64,000 bases of DNA. Source: JASLQO01 sp002327525. Its GTDB lineage: Bacteria > Pseudomonadota > Gammaproteobacteria > Pseudomonadales > Azotimanducaceae. Below, in pieces: positions 35,649 to 44,006 of the stretch. Position numbers and translations under genes: made by a program. Where the stretch lies: assembly GCA_030744435.1 (NCBI GenBank), contig JASLQO010000004.1, forward strand, positions 1 to 64,000. The letters are read 5' to 3'. Position 1 is the first letter of the stretch. The number at the start of each line of letters is the position of its first letter. The notes beneath the pieces were generated by a model. It ran no database searches, was not told where the DNA came from, and was given only the letters and a program-made list of their open reading frames with translations.

Positions 35649-36725
35649 ATGCATCGCAACCTGCCGATTCTCATCGCTATCGCCGTCATGACGGCCGGCT
35701 GCTCAAGCGACTCCTTTACACCCATCCTCGGCTGCGAGCCCGACAATCAACTCACACCCGACTGCCGCTTTCAGAATCCCGAAGATCTCGCTCTCACACC
35801 TTCCCGTCGCGCCGTCATCGTGAGCCAGTTCGCTACTATGGACGGCTCGGCTCCCGGCAGTCTGGCGCGTCTGCGCCTGGCCGATGCCAACATTGCTACC
35901 TTCCCCCTGGGACCGGGAGACACCAGCTCCGCGGAACCCTCCTGGGGAGATGTATCCTGTTCACCGCCCGATCCCGCCACCTTCGCGCCCCACGGCATCG
36001 ACCTCGATATCAGATCCGACGGACGCCACGTGCTATACGTCGTCAACCACGGTGGTAGAGAGTCGGTGGAGCTGTTCGAGGTGAAAGACGGGGGTGCCGA
36101 CGTGCACCTCGCCTGGCGCGGCTGCGTGGAAGGTCCCGAGCGAGCCTATTTCAATGACGTGGTAGCGCGCAGCGATGGCGGATTCTGGGCCACGCACATG
36201 ATGCCGAAAGACTCACAAATCTGGCCGATGATCAAGGGTGGCATATTCGGTGGAGACACCGGCTGGGTGTACGCATGGCATCCCGCCACCGGGTACGCGA
36301 AGGTAGCCGGCAGCGACGGACCCTTCCCTAACGGCATCGAGAAATCGGCCGACGAGCGCTTTCTCTTCATCAATATGTACATGGCCGGCGAGGTTCGAAA
36401 GCTGGACCTCGTATCGGGCAAGGTGGTCGCGAGTGCAGAAGTGGCGAGTCCTGACAACCTTACCTGGTCTGACGACGATGATCTGCTGGTGGCCTCTCAC
36501 ACGGCAGGATTGAGCCAGCAAATGGAGTGCCAGAGCCTCGAAGCGGGATCCTGCGGGTTCAAATTCGAGATCGTTCGCCTCGACCCTGAACGGATGACCG
36601 CAAGCGTAGTGGTGAGCAACCAGGGCGCCCCCATGGGTGCTGCAACCGTTGCGCTGCAGGTCGGCAACGAGTTGCTGCTCGGCACCTTCGCTGGCGACCG
36701 CATCGCGCGCTTCTCGCTGAAATAG
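35649..36725 (+). CDS. Paraoxonase/SMP-30-like beta-propeller lipoprotein
   Basis: The 358-residue protein has a lipoprotein signal (IAIAVMTAGCSSD, lipid-linked Cys about residue 18). The mature part is a six-bladed propeller with paraoxonase-type calcium-site motifs: NDVVARSDGGFWATH, FPNGIEKSADERFLFIN and SPDNLTWSDDDDLLVASH. Lactone or ester hydrolysis at the cell envelope is the likely role. The ATG at 35649 has GTGGAG upstream. It stands alone. Confidence 0.85.
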   Translation: MHRNLPILIAIAVMTAGCSSDSFTPILGCEPDNQLTPDCRFQNPEDLALTPSRRAVIVSQFATMDGSAPGSLARLRLADANIATFPLGPGDTSSAEPSWGDVSCSPPDPATFAPHGIDLDIRSDGRHVLYVVNHGGRESVELFEVKDGGADVHLAWRGCVEGPERAYFNDVVARSDGGFWATHMMPKDSQIWPMIKGGIFGGDTGWVYAWHPATGYAKVAGSDGPFPNGIEKSADERFLFINMYMAGEVRKLDLVSGKVVASAEVASPDNLTWSDDDDLLVASHTAGLSQQMECQSLEAGSCGFKFEIVRLDPERMTASVVVSNQGAPMGAATVALQVGNELLLGTFAGDRIARFSLK

Positions 36726-36959
36726 CGGCTCGCGATCAGCCACCAGGCGGCAAACACGGCTTCCGGAACCGGTATCCCGTCCCGGTGCACGTTTCCGCGT
36801 GCAGGGGCGGGCCGTTTTAGATGACGCCAGCCCTGTGGGGTACATCTCGGACGTTGCCGCGGGAATGTCCTCCCGCAAGGCCTGCTACCAGGGATCGATC
36901 GCCGGACACTTTTTCCCCGAGCGCGTTTCGACTCGCACTGCTTTCAGCAAACTCGCCAG
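36726..36959. other. Gap without recognised gene
   Basis: About 230 bases between the paraoxonase-like gene and the carboxylase relic. A GC-rich hairpin is possible near 36785-36810. A plus-strand stretch GRAVLDDASPVGYISDVAAG may be a remnant of another protein, but cannot be identified. Confidence 0.3.
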
Positions 36960-37342
36960 TCACCAGCGCGAATCCGCGGGATCCAAAGTGTCGTCCACGG
37001 TAAACAGCGACCCATAATTCAGCGCCTTACCGTTCTCATAAGCCCGCGCCACCATCTCCTCGTATTTCGCCCTGTTTTCCTCGGGATTCTCGATGGCGGC
37101 AAGGTCGTTGCGATACCCGAGCTTCACCAAGCCCTCCAGTCCCATGCCGCCGAACTCACCTGTTGGCCAGGCGATGGTGAACATCGGCGTCTTGTAAGAC
37201 CCGCCCGCCATGGCGATGGCGCCGAGTCCGCCTCGTCCGATGCGTAGCACGCCACACCAGCGGCACCCATCTCCCTGGCGGCACGGCAGATGCGAATTGC
37301 AATCTCGCCGCGATTGGCGATGAACAAACGCCGAATGGCCAT
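36960..37342 (-). pseudogene. Chimeric acyl-CoA carboxylase relic: biotin carboxylase start joined to carboxyltransferase end
   Basis: The ATG at 37342 opens a perfect biotin carboxylase N terminus (RRLFIANRGEIAIRICRAAR, through ACYASDEADS). At about 37215-37225 it gives way, in another frame, to a carboxyltransferase C-terminal region (GLGAIAMAGGSY, IAWPTGEFGGMGLEGLVKLG, YENGKALN, ending DPADSRW at 36960). More than 1,000 residues expected between these points are missing. One deletion thus fused two adjacent carboxylase genes (or two parts of a fused subunit), leaving a 383-base scar. Confidence 0.92.
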
Positions 37343-37353
37343 TCACTATCCCC

Positions 37354-37908
37354 TCATTCCGGAATTTCCATCATCTTCAGTTTGGGGCTTGTTGGATCGA
37401 GACTTTCGATTGCCCGCACGAGGGTGGCCCGCGTACCTACCACGTCGTCCTCCGGCGTGCGCCGCAGGTGAGCGACTTCGGTCTCGGTGTAGGGCGAAAA
37501 TGCATCCGGCAGCTGTTCGCGGCTGATTCTCTGCAGCAGCCAGTTGAGCAGTTCCGCGAGTTCTGCATTGCTGATGGCCGCATTAGCGGATCCTGGCACC
37601 TGCACCAGAAACTCGCGCCCCCCCGGAACGGAAAGGAAATGACCAATGAAATCTCTCATACCAGGAACGGCGCCATCCGGACTCTCGGCACCGTCGTGAC
37701 GGTGACAGCCCTGACAGTTGAGCATGTAGTTGGTTTGCGCACGCTCCGGATCGTCGACACCCACCAAGTCGGCCGCGGCAAAGGGCAAACAGGTAAACAG
37801 CCCACACAGTACGAGCCCTCGCGTGACGACCGCCGGCGGACGCGCTCGCCTGCTAGTTCGGGCGCAGACCAAGGCTCGACACAGCACCATTGGTGGTGCG
37901 AATCTCAT
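37354..37908 (-). CDS. Periplasmic c-type cytochrome, second in the amine dehydrogenase cluster
   Basis: The product (184 residues from ATG 37908, with a GTG-like or later start possible) has a hydrophobic leader (GLVLCGLFTCLPFAAAD) and one heme site, CQGCH, in LNCQGCHRHDGAESPDG. A ligand methionine is plausible in PGMRDF. It overlaps the preceding cytochrome gene by 56 bases and ends 12 bases before the carboxylase relic. It probably accepts electrons from the first cytochrome or the dehydrogenase. Confidence 0.82.
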   Translation of the reverse strand: MRFAPPMVLCRALVCARTSRRARPPAVVTRGLVLCGLFTCLPFAAADLVGVDDPERAQTNYMLNCQGCHRHDGAESPDGAVPGMRDFIGHFLSVPGGREFLVQVPGSANAAISNAELAELLNWLLQRISREQLPDAFSPYTETEVAHLRRTPEDDVVGTRATLVRAIESLDPTSPKLKMMEIPE

Positions 37909-38320
37909 CTAGCGAGCTTTCGGTGAACACCGCCTCACCGTCACCGAACTGCACGATGACGAAGTTCAGCAGCGCGGCCATCTGACCGGAGGTGAGCTGA
38001 TGCGCCATACCTGGCATGGCGCTGAAGTAACTCACACCGTTCACCTCCAACTGGCCATTCACGCCGTTCACCACGACGTTGACCAGGTAGCGGCGGCCCT
38101 GCTCGGTGCCGCTCCAGCGAGTCATCCGCTCATCGAGAGGTGGAAACGCACCCGGAACCCCTTCGCCCGCTTCCAGGTGGCAAATACCGCAAGCCTTCAC
38201 GTACTCCCCGTGCTCCGCCATCGGCAGGCCACCGGCCTGTGCCGGGATCGCCGGGACTGTGGACAGCAGACAGGCGGTCAGCGCGAGCCGACGCGTCGTC
38301 CTACTCCGTCGCAATGCCAA
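37853..38320 (-). CDS. Periplasmic c-type cytochrome, first in the amine dehydrogenase cluster
   Basis: The ~155-residue protein starts at a TTG (38320 or 38314) inside the light-chain gene, has a signal peptide (LALTACLLSTVPAIPAQAG), one heme site CGICH, and a methionine in SAMPGMAHQL suited as sixth ligand. Methylamine dehydrogenases usually pass electrons to amicyanin and aromatic amine dehydrogenase to azurin; here two small cytochromes replace them. The overlaps with both neighbours show it belongs to the same transcript. Confidence 0.83.
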   Translation of the reverse strand: MALRRSRTTRRLALTACLLSTVPAIPAQAGGLPMAEHGEYVKACGICHLEAGEGVPGAFPPLDERMTRWSGTEQGRRYLVNVVVNGVNGQLEVNGVSYFSAMPGMAHQLTSGQMAALLNFVIVQFGDGEAVFTESSLDEIRTTNGAVSSLGLRPN

Positions 38321-38840
38321 TGAGCACCGCCGTGGAGCAGTTGTACACGTTCGTCGTGGTACCCAGACACCAGTCGATATCGTTGTTTGCCTGCGGCCGG
38401 TAGATGGGCTTGTCGCCTTCGTTGCGATTGCACAGACACCGCCCGCAGTCGCTCTTACCGCAGCAGTCATTGTAGGAAATGATGTAGTTGCGCCCATCCG
38501 CGGGGTTGCGGCAGGTGCCGATCCACGTGAGTGGAGACATCTCGGTTCCCGGAGGACAGGTATTGTGCGTGCCCCCACAGCAGCTGCACAGGTAGCCGTC
38601 GATGGCACAATATCGCCAGTAGTCACACTGGGTCGGATCGCCCGGGTCCTGTGGATTGCCCGTGCTCTGGGCCGGTACGCGCGCATCTTGTGCGGGTGCG
38701 CTGGCTCGCGCGACCGGTAATACCGGAATGGCGGCCGTGCCGACCAGGATGCTGCCGAAGCGCCCTATGAAACTGCGTCGCGAACTGCGATGCGCCACCT
38801 CGCGGGCGAGTCTCTGGGTCACTTTGTCCAACCAGTTCAT
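38301..38840 (-). CDS. TTQ amine dehydrogenase light (beta) subunit, MauA/AauA family
   Basis: The 179-residue protein has a twin-arginine leader (SSRRSFIG, residues 19-26) and a mature part with 14 cysteines in the family pattern (YLCSCCGG, YNDCCGKSDCGRCLC, RPQANNDIDWC). The tryptophans that form tryptophan tryptophylquinone align as Trp106 (LTWIGTC) and Trp157 (DIDWC); their 51-residue spacing equals that in methylamine and aromatic amine dehydrogenases. GGGAGG precedes the ATG. It oxidises a primary amine with the heavy chain in the periplasm. Maturation genes mauF, mauE, mauD and mauG are not in this cluster. Confidence 0.95.
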   Translation of the reverse strand: MNWLDKVTQRLAREVAHRSSRRSFIGRFGSILVGTAAIPVLPVARASAPAQDARVPAQSTGNPQDPGDPTQCDYWRYCAIDGYLCSCCGGTHNTCPPGTEMSPLTWIGTCRNPADGRNYIISYNDCCGKSDCGRCLCNRNEGDKPIYRPQANNDIDWCLGTTTNVYNCSTAVLIGIATE

Positions 38841-38859
38841 GGATATACCTCCCGCGTGC

Positions 38860-40059
38860 TCAGGGCATTGCGTGTACTTGATAGGGCGATGCGCCGAGAT
38901 CGTAGATGGAGCGCTGGTAATCACCGCTCCTGGCATCGTAAATGTCGAGCGCGCCCTCGGCGTTCACGACCAATAGCCTCGGTTTCTCCTCCAGCGTGAC
39001 ATCAATGCTAAGCGCGATGGTCTTCAACCGAATGCGCTGCAACCGTTCTTGCTCTGCCACGTCATACAGCCACACCTCGCTCGCCGGATCCTTGTGGCTA
39101 CCGTCATAGCCATTCGGCGTCATGCCGACCCACAACAGCCCATCCGGATGCCCCGCAGTCCAGTGCCATCCGGCAGGGCGCCAATTGGCGGCACGCTCGT
39201 CCGTGGCTGTCAACGACCAGCGCTCACCCGGACGGCCCTCGTCGTCGATGGGCTGCACATCGCCTCTGAAGCTGATGAACTGCCACGTATCACCGACCTT
39301 GCTCGACTTTTCCGACAGCGGGTCGGCATCGATGTCGATGAAAGGTGCTGATTTAGCCCGTGAGAGAACGCCGCCGTCGTCGTTCAGCGAGACGTTCAGG
39401 AGCGCTCCGTCGCCGCACAGCATGAAGAAATTGTGAATCTTGGTGGGGTAGACAAGGCTGCAGCCGGGTGTCTGGATTTCACCGACGAACGCCCTTGCCT
39501 CGAGATCGACGACACTCACCGACGTACCCGGGGTGAGGTTGAACACCAGCAAGAATCTGCCGCTGTCCGTGATGGCAGTGGCGCCCTTGTTGACGACCAC
39601 CGCCGCGCGCTTCTTCGGCAACTCTATCTCCGCCAGGCGATCGAGATTATCCATGTCGTAGACGCTCACCAGATCCACACGCTCGCCCCGCGTGCCGCGG
39701 CTGTAGTAAGACTCTCCGACGTAAAACTCCTGTCGCGCCGAGGAGACGTCCAGCGTCGCGAAATTACCAGCGCTGATCATGCCCTTGAAACGGCCGCTGG
39801 CCGCGTCCACCAGAGCGAAGGCACTGTCGATCAGACTGCCGAAAGCGAAGTCGTGCACCATCGCGTAGCTTGCAGGATAGGGTGTGGCGATGTTTGCCAC
39901 CGCATCGGTTGGTTCGATGGGCAGCGGCGCTGAGAACTCCTGCGCATGCACCGCACAACAGACAAAGATCAGCCCGATGAGGAGCCCGGTGCCCGCGGTT
40001 GCCGCGCGCTCAGATTTGCTGTCACATCTGCTCGCACCAGCCTTTGGTTTTCGACGCAT
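38860..40059 (-). CDS. TTQ amine dehydrogenase heavy (alpha) subunit, MauB/AauB family
   Basis: The 399-residue protein has a Sec signal (TGLLIGLIFVCCAVHAQEF) and a seven-bladed propeller typical of the heavy chain: FYVGESYYSRGTRGERVDLV, VSVYDMDNLDRLAEIELP, and repeated strands ending QRSIYDLGASPYQVHAMP. AGGGAGGG precedes the ATG. It is first of four genes (heavy, light, cytochrome, cytochrome), only 19 bases from the light chain. Whether it prefers aliphatic or aromatic amines is not clear from sequence. Confidence 0.93.
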   Translation of the reverse strand: MRRKPKAGASRCDSKSERAATAGTGLLIGLIFVCCAVHAQEFSAPLPIEPTDAVANIATPYPASYAMVHDFAFGSLIDSAFALVDAASGRFKGMISAGNFATLDVSSARQEFYVGESYYSRGTRGERVDLVSVYDMDNLDRLAEIELPKKRAAVVVNKGATAITDSGRFLLVFNLTPGTSVSVVDLEARAFVGEIQTPGCSLVYPTKIHNFFMLCGDGALLNVSLNDDGGVLSRAKSAPFIDIDADPLSEKSSKVGDTWQFISFRGDVQPIDDEGRPGERWSLTATDERAANWRPAGWHWTAGHPDGLLWVGMTPNGYDGSHKDPASEVWLYDVAEQERLQRIRLKTIALSIDVTLEEKPRLLVVNAEGALDIYDARSGDYQRSIYDLGASPYQVHAMP

Positions 40060-40244
40060 GTTGATTCCCTCCCTGCGCAGGCTGCATGAAGTGGAACCAG
40101 ATCCATCGCGTCAAGCGCCCGTTTGTGCACAAAACAACAATAGTGCATGGTTCGAGATTATATGAACAGACCCACAGCGGCGCTGGACGGTATCGGCCTG
40201 CGTTAATAAGGTAGGCACGTAGTAGCCACCACTGACAGACGAGT

Positions 40245-41918
40245 ATGCGACTTGAGAATTCCTATTACTGCGGTCCGTCCGACGCGCAGATGCTGTACAC
40301 CACCATCGGGCAGTACTTCGACGAGATCGTCGGGCGTTTCCCGGATCAGGACGCACTGATCGTCCGGCACCAGAACATACGCTGGACCTATCGTGAGTAT
40401 CACCAGCAGGTGAATCGCCTGGCCGGCGGCCTCATGGAACTGGGTATCGAACGCGGCGACCGTGTCGCCATTTGGGCCACCAATTGCGCGGAATGGTGCC
40501 TGGCGCAGTTCGCGACAGCCAAGATCGGTGCCATTCTCGTGTGCATCAATCCCGCATACCGGGTGTTCGAGCTCGAATACGCGCTGAACAAGGTGTCCTG
40601 CAAGGCGGTCATCACCGGTGTGGCCTTCAAGACCAGCAACTACATCGGCATGTTGCAGGAACTCGCTCCGGAGCTCGACACCTGCGCACCGGGCGCGCTC
40701 GCCTCAGACAAGCTGCCACACGTGAGCACTGTCATCCGCATGGGAAACGATAACACCGCTGGGATGTTCAACTTCGAGGACGTCTGTCGTATGGGGGATA
40801 GCGTGTCGGCCGACCGGTTGGCTGAACGTGCCTCTCCGCTGCACCCGGACGACCCCATCAATATCCAGTTCACAAGCGGCACCACGGGCAGCCCGAAGGG
40901 CGCCACACTCACGCATCACAACATTCTCAACAATGCCCATACCACGGCGCTGGGAATGGCTTTCACCGAGCAAGACCGACTGTGCATACCGGTGCCGCTG
41001 TACCACTGTTTTGGCATGGTGCTTGGGACACTTGTGTGCGTGACCTCCGGGGCAACGGCCGTTTTTCCCTCCGAGTCCTTCGAGCCGGTGCCGACGCTCG
41101 AGGCTATCGCCGCGGAGCGTTGTACGGCGCTGCACGGAGTTCCGACCATGTTCATCGCACAGCTGCAGCTGCCGGATTTCTCGGAATACCATCTCAGCAG
41201 CCTGCGAACCGGCATCATGGCCGGGGCCCCCTGCCCGGTGGAGGTCATGCGGCAGGTGCGCAGCGACATGCACATGGACGAGATTCTCATCGGCTATGGA
41301 CAGACCGAATGCAGCCCCATCAACCACATGACGGTAGCCGATGATCCGCTTGAGAAACAGACCGAGACCGTCGGCCGTCCGGCAGCGCATCTGGAAGTAC
41401 GGATCTCGGGCGAAAACGACCAGGTTCTACCCGTGGGCGCCACCGGAGAGATCTGCACGCGCGGCTACTGCGTGATGCGCGGCTACTGGGACGACGAGGA
41501 ACGCACGAACGAGACCATCGATGCCGCCGGCTGGCTGCACTCGGGCGACCTCGGTGTGATGGACGAGGACGGTTACGTGCAGGTGGTCGGTCGCATCAAG
41601 GACATGATCATTCGTGGCGGCGAAAACATATACCCGCGCGAGATAGAGGAGTTTCTGTTCACCCACTCCGGCATACAGGACGCCGCCGTATTCGGTGTAC
41701 CGGATGCCAAATTTGGCGAACAGGTAGCCGTGTGGGTGCAACCGAAAGAGGACCGGGAACTCACGGCCGAGGAGATCACCGCTTTTTGCCGGGACAAGAT
41801 CGCGCACTACAAGGTGCCGAAATACATCAAGCTGGTGGACGAATTCCCAATGACCGTCACCGGCAAGATTCAGAAGTTCGTGATGCGCGACGAGATGGCG
41901 CGGGAACTGGATCTGTAG
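40245..41918 (+). CDS. AMP-forming acyl-CoA synthetase (medium-chain FadD3/AlkK-like)
   Basis: The 557-residue ANL enzyme has FTSGTTGSPKGATLTH, the GYGQTECSP motif, WLHSGDLGVMDEDGY, and GGENIYPREIEEFL with catalytic lysine in VTGKIQKFVM. It activates a medium-length or aromatic acid. It diverges from the amine dehydrogenase genes across a 185-base gap that must hold both promoters. An aldehyde from amine oxidation could become an acid and then the substrate here, but this link is speculative. Confidence 0.92.
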   Translation: MRLENSYYCGPSDAQMLYTTIGQYFDEIVGRFPDQDALIVRHQNIRWTYREYHQQVNRLAGGLMELGIERGDRVAIWATNCAEWCLAQFATAKIGAILVCINPAYRVFELEYALNKVSCKAVITGVAFKTSNYIGMLQELAPELDTCAPGALASDKLPHVSTVIRMGNDNTAGMFNFEDVCRMGDSVSADRLAERASPLHPDDPINIQFTSGTTGSPKGATLTHHNILNNAHTTALGMAFTEQDRLCIPVPLYHCFGMVLGTLVCVTSGATAVFPSESFEPVPTLEAIAAERCTALHGVPTMFIAQLQLPDFSEYHLSSLRTGIMAGAPCPVEVMRQVRSDMHMDEILIGYGQTECSPINHMTVADDPLEKQTETVGRPAAHLEVRISGENDQVLPVGATGEICTRGYCVMRGYWDDEERTNETIDAAGWLHSGDLGVMDEDGYVQVVGRIKDMIIRGGENIYPREIEEFLFTHSGIQDAAVFGVPDAKFGEQVAVWVQPKEDRELTAEEITAFCRDKIAHYKVPKYIKLVDEFPMTVTGKIQKFVMRDEMARELDL

Positions 41919-41944
41919 TCCAGCCCCGCATCCGTCAAACCGGA

Positions 41945-42505
41945 CTACGCCGATAGTATCGCCTCTCCCGACAGGTACTGGTGGAAGTACGTGAGAAGCC
42001 CGTACACCGCACCGGCCACCACCAACAATATGATGTCCTTGGTGATCGGCTGGCGTGGGCCCAGTTCCGGGGTCTGTCCCGCGCCAATAAGAAATACCTT
42101 GGCAATCGCGAATGCGCCGAAGCCCGCGAACAGCAGCAGTGAGGCGAGATCACCATTGGCGAGCAGGTGCGCGCACGCCCATGCAAACGTGCCCCACAAC
42201 ATCGGGTGGCGGGTGAAGTGTTTGATGCTGCTCGGCATGAACGCCCCCACGTATAGCACCACGGCCACCGCCATCAGCCCAAAACACAGCAGACCCCCCA
42301 CAGCGGGCGGTACCCACAGGTTCTCGAACGGCGCCTGCATCATGCCGAAGATGATGAGCCCGAGCCCGGCCAGAGACAGCAGGGAGTACACACCCTGATA
42401 TCCGGTCGCGCCGAGCTTGCCGGTCAAACTTCCTTTCAAGCCACCCATGGACGGCACCATGTGAACGCCAATGAAAAGCACCAGTCCCAGAACCAGAAAC
42501 GTCAT
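41945..42505 (-). CDS. NnrU family membrane protein
   Basis: The 186-residue protein has five to six helices and NnrU-family features: FIGVHMVPSMGGLKGSLTGK at the N terminus and SSIKHFTRHPMLWGTFAWAC in the middle. NnrU proteins were named from nitric oxide-reduction loci but occur widely and resemble isoprenylcysteine methyltransferase-type membrane proteins; role unknown. GGAGG precedes the ATG. The TrhP gene ends 30 bases upstream on the same strand. Confidence 0.88.
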   Translation of the reverse strand: MTFLVLGLVLFIGVHMVPSMGGLKGSLTGKLGATGYQGVYSLLSLAGLGLIIFGMMQAPFENLWVPPAVGGLLCFGLMAVAVVLYVGAFMPSSIKHFTRHPMLWGTFAWACAHLLANGDLASLLLFAGFGAFAIAKVFLIGAGQTPELGPRQPITKDIILLVVAGAVYGLLTYFHQYLSGEAILSA

Positions 42506-42535
42506 ACATACCTCCTCTGGACCCGCGTGGGCCTC

Positions 42536-43861
42536 TCACGCATGTTCTATTGCTGCAGCGATATCGGGCTCGCGAACCAGCAATGCGAACGTGAGCCCTT
42601 GCTCCGCGACGCCTTCCGGGCGCCGGATACGAACTGTATGACCCGAACCAGGGGCCGCGTCAAGCGCCGCACCGCTTTCGTTTTCCATCGTCTCGAGCCG
42701 AAACGGGTGATTACCGTTGGGCGTCATCAGCTCTAGCGACTGCCCTCTCTCGAAACGATTCTTCACGCTAATGTGCAGCCACTCACTGCCCGCATCCGTC
42801 ACCTCGCCCACAAACAACTGCTGGTTAGCCTGTACACCGCGCGCCTCATAGGCCTGATACTCCGCCGGTGGATGGCGCCTGTAGAAGCCTTCCGTATAGC
42901 CCCGGTTGGCAAGCGTTTCCAGTTCATCCATCAATCCCATGTCGAAGACCCGCCCCCGTATGGCGTCGTCGATGGCTTGCCGGTAGACCTGTGCGGTGCG
43001 CGCCACGTAATAGTGCGACTTGGTGCGCCCTTCTATCTTCAGCGAGCGGATGCCCGCAGCGACGAAGCGCTGTACGTGCTGCACGGCGCGCAGGTCCTTC
43101 GAGTTCATGATGTAGGTACCGAACTCATCCTCGTATGCCGGCATGTACTCACCCGGGCGTCCTTCTTCCTGCAACACGTATGCAGGCTTCGGCTCCTGTG
43201 ACGCAACGGGTATCAGGTCACCAGAGTCATCTTCCTCCGCCTCGTGCACCTGGTATTTCCAGCGGCAGGAGTTGGTGCACGCCCCCTGATTGGAATCTCG
43301 GTGGCTCATGTAGCCGGATAACAGACAGCGCCCGGAATAGGCGATGCACAGCGCGCCGTGCACGAACACCTCCAGTTCCATATCCGGGACGTGGCGGCGA
43401 ATGTCCTCGACCTCCTCGATGGACAGTTCCCGTGACAGGATGACGCGAGAGAGCCCCTGCTGCTGCCAGAACTTCACCGTCGCCCAGTTGACGGCATTCG
43501 CCTGCACGGAAAGGTGCACGGGCACTTCCGGGAAACGTTCGCGAACCAGCATGATCAGCCCAGGGTCGGACATGATCAGCGCATCCGGCTGCATCTCGAT
43601 AACCGGCCCGAGGTCTCGAAGGTAGCTGCGCACCTTGTCGTTGTGGGGCGCTATGTTGGAAGCCAGATAGAACTGCTTGCCTGCCGCGTGCGCCTCCTCG
43701 ATGGCCTCGCCGAGTGCCGAGAGATCCTTGAACTGGTTGTTGCGCACCCGCAGGCTGTAGCGCGGCTGGCCTGCATATACCGCGTCCGCGCCATAGGCGA
43801 ACGCGAAGCGCATGTGTTTAAGTGTGCCTGCAGGGGACAGTAGTTCAGGCGCTTGCATCAT
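42536..43861 (-). CDS. trhP: tRNA 5-hydroxyuridine formation protein TrhP (U32 peptidase family, YegQ)
   Basis: The ~441-residue U32-family protein has PELLSPAGTLKHMRFAFAYG, GQPRYSLRVRNNQF, the cysteine motif region EVFVHGALCIAYSGRCLLSG with GACTNSCRW, and a YegQ-type C-terminal domain. TrhP helps hydroxylate U34 of some tRNAs with prephenate. Four conserved cysteines in this group can hold an iron-sulfur cluster. The start is ATG-ATG at 43861/43858, after AGAGG. The protease name is historical. Confidence 0.9.
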   Translation of the reverse strand: MMQAPELLSPAGTLKHMRFAFAYGADAVYAGQPRYSLRVRNNQFKDLSALGEAIEEAHAAGKQFYLASNIAPHNDKVRSYLRDLGPVIEMQPDALIMSDPGLIMLVRERFPEVPVHLSVQANAVNWATVKFWQQQGLSRVILSRELSIEEVEDIRRHVPDMELEVFVHGALCIAYSGRCLLSGYMSHRDSNQGACTNSCRWKYQVHEAEEDDSGDLIPVASQEPKPAYVLQEEGRPGEYMPAYEDEFGTYIMNSKDLRAVQHVQRFVAAGIRSLKIEGRTKSHYYVARTAQVYRQAIDDAIRGRVFDMGLMDELETLANRGYTEGFYRRHPPAEYQAYEARGVQANQQLFVGEVTDAGSEWLHISVKNRFERGQSLELMTPNGNHPFRLETMENESGAALDAAPGSGHTVRIRRPEGVAEQGLTFALLVREPDIAAAIEHA

Positions 43862-44006
43862 TGATCCTCTCGTCTTCGGCGCCGTGACCGAACGCATGGC
43901 GTCGAAACCGCGCATTCTATGCCTTCGCCGCCATATCTGCTCGGCCGAAATCCATCATTTGTCCGGGATCAAACCTCAGGAGCGTCCCGTACCCTAGCCT
44001 TGCGGT

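Noticed and set aside
43000..43861. Collagenase/protease role for the U32 protein
   Set aside because: Family layout and C-terminal domain match TrhP/YegQ, a tRNA-modification protein; the peptidase name is historical.
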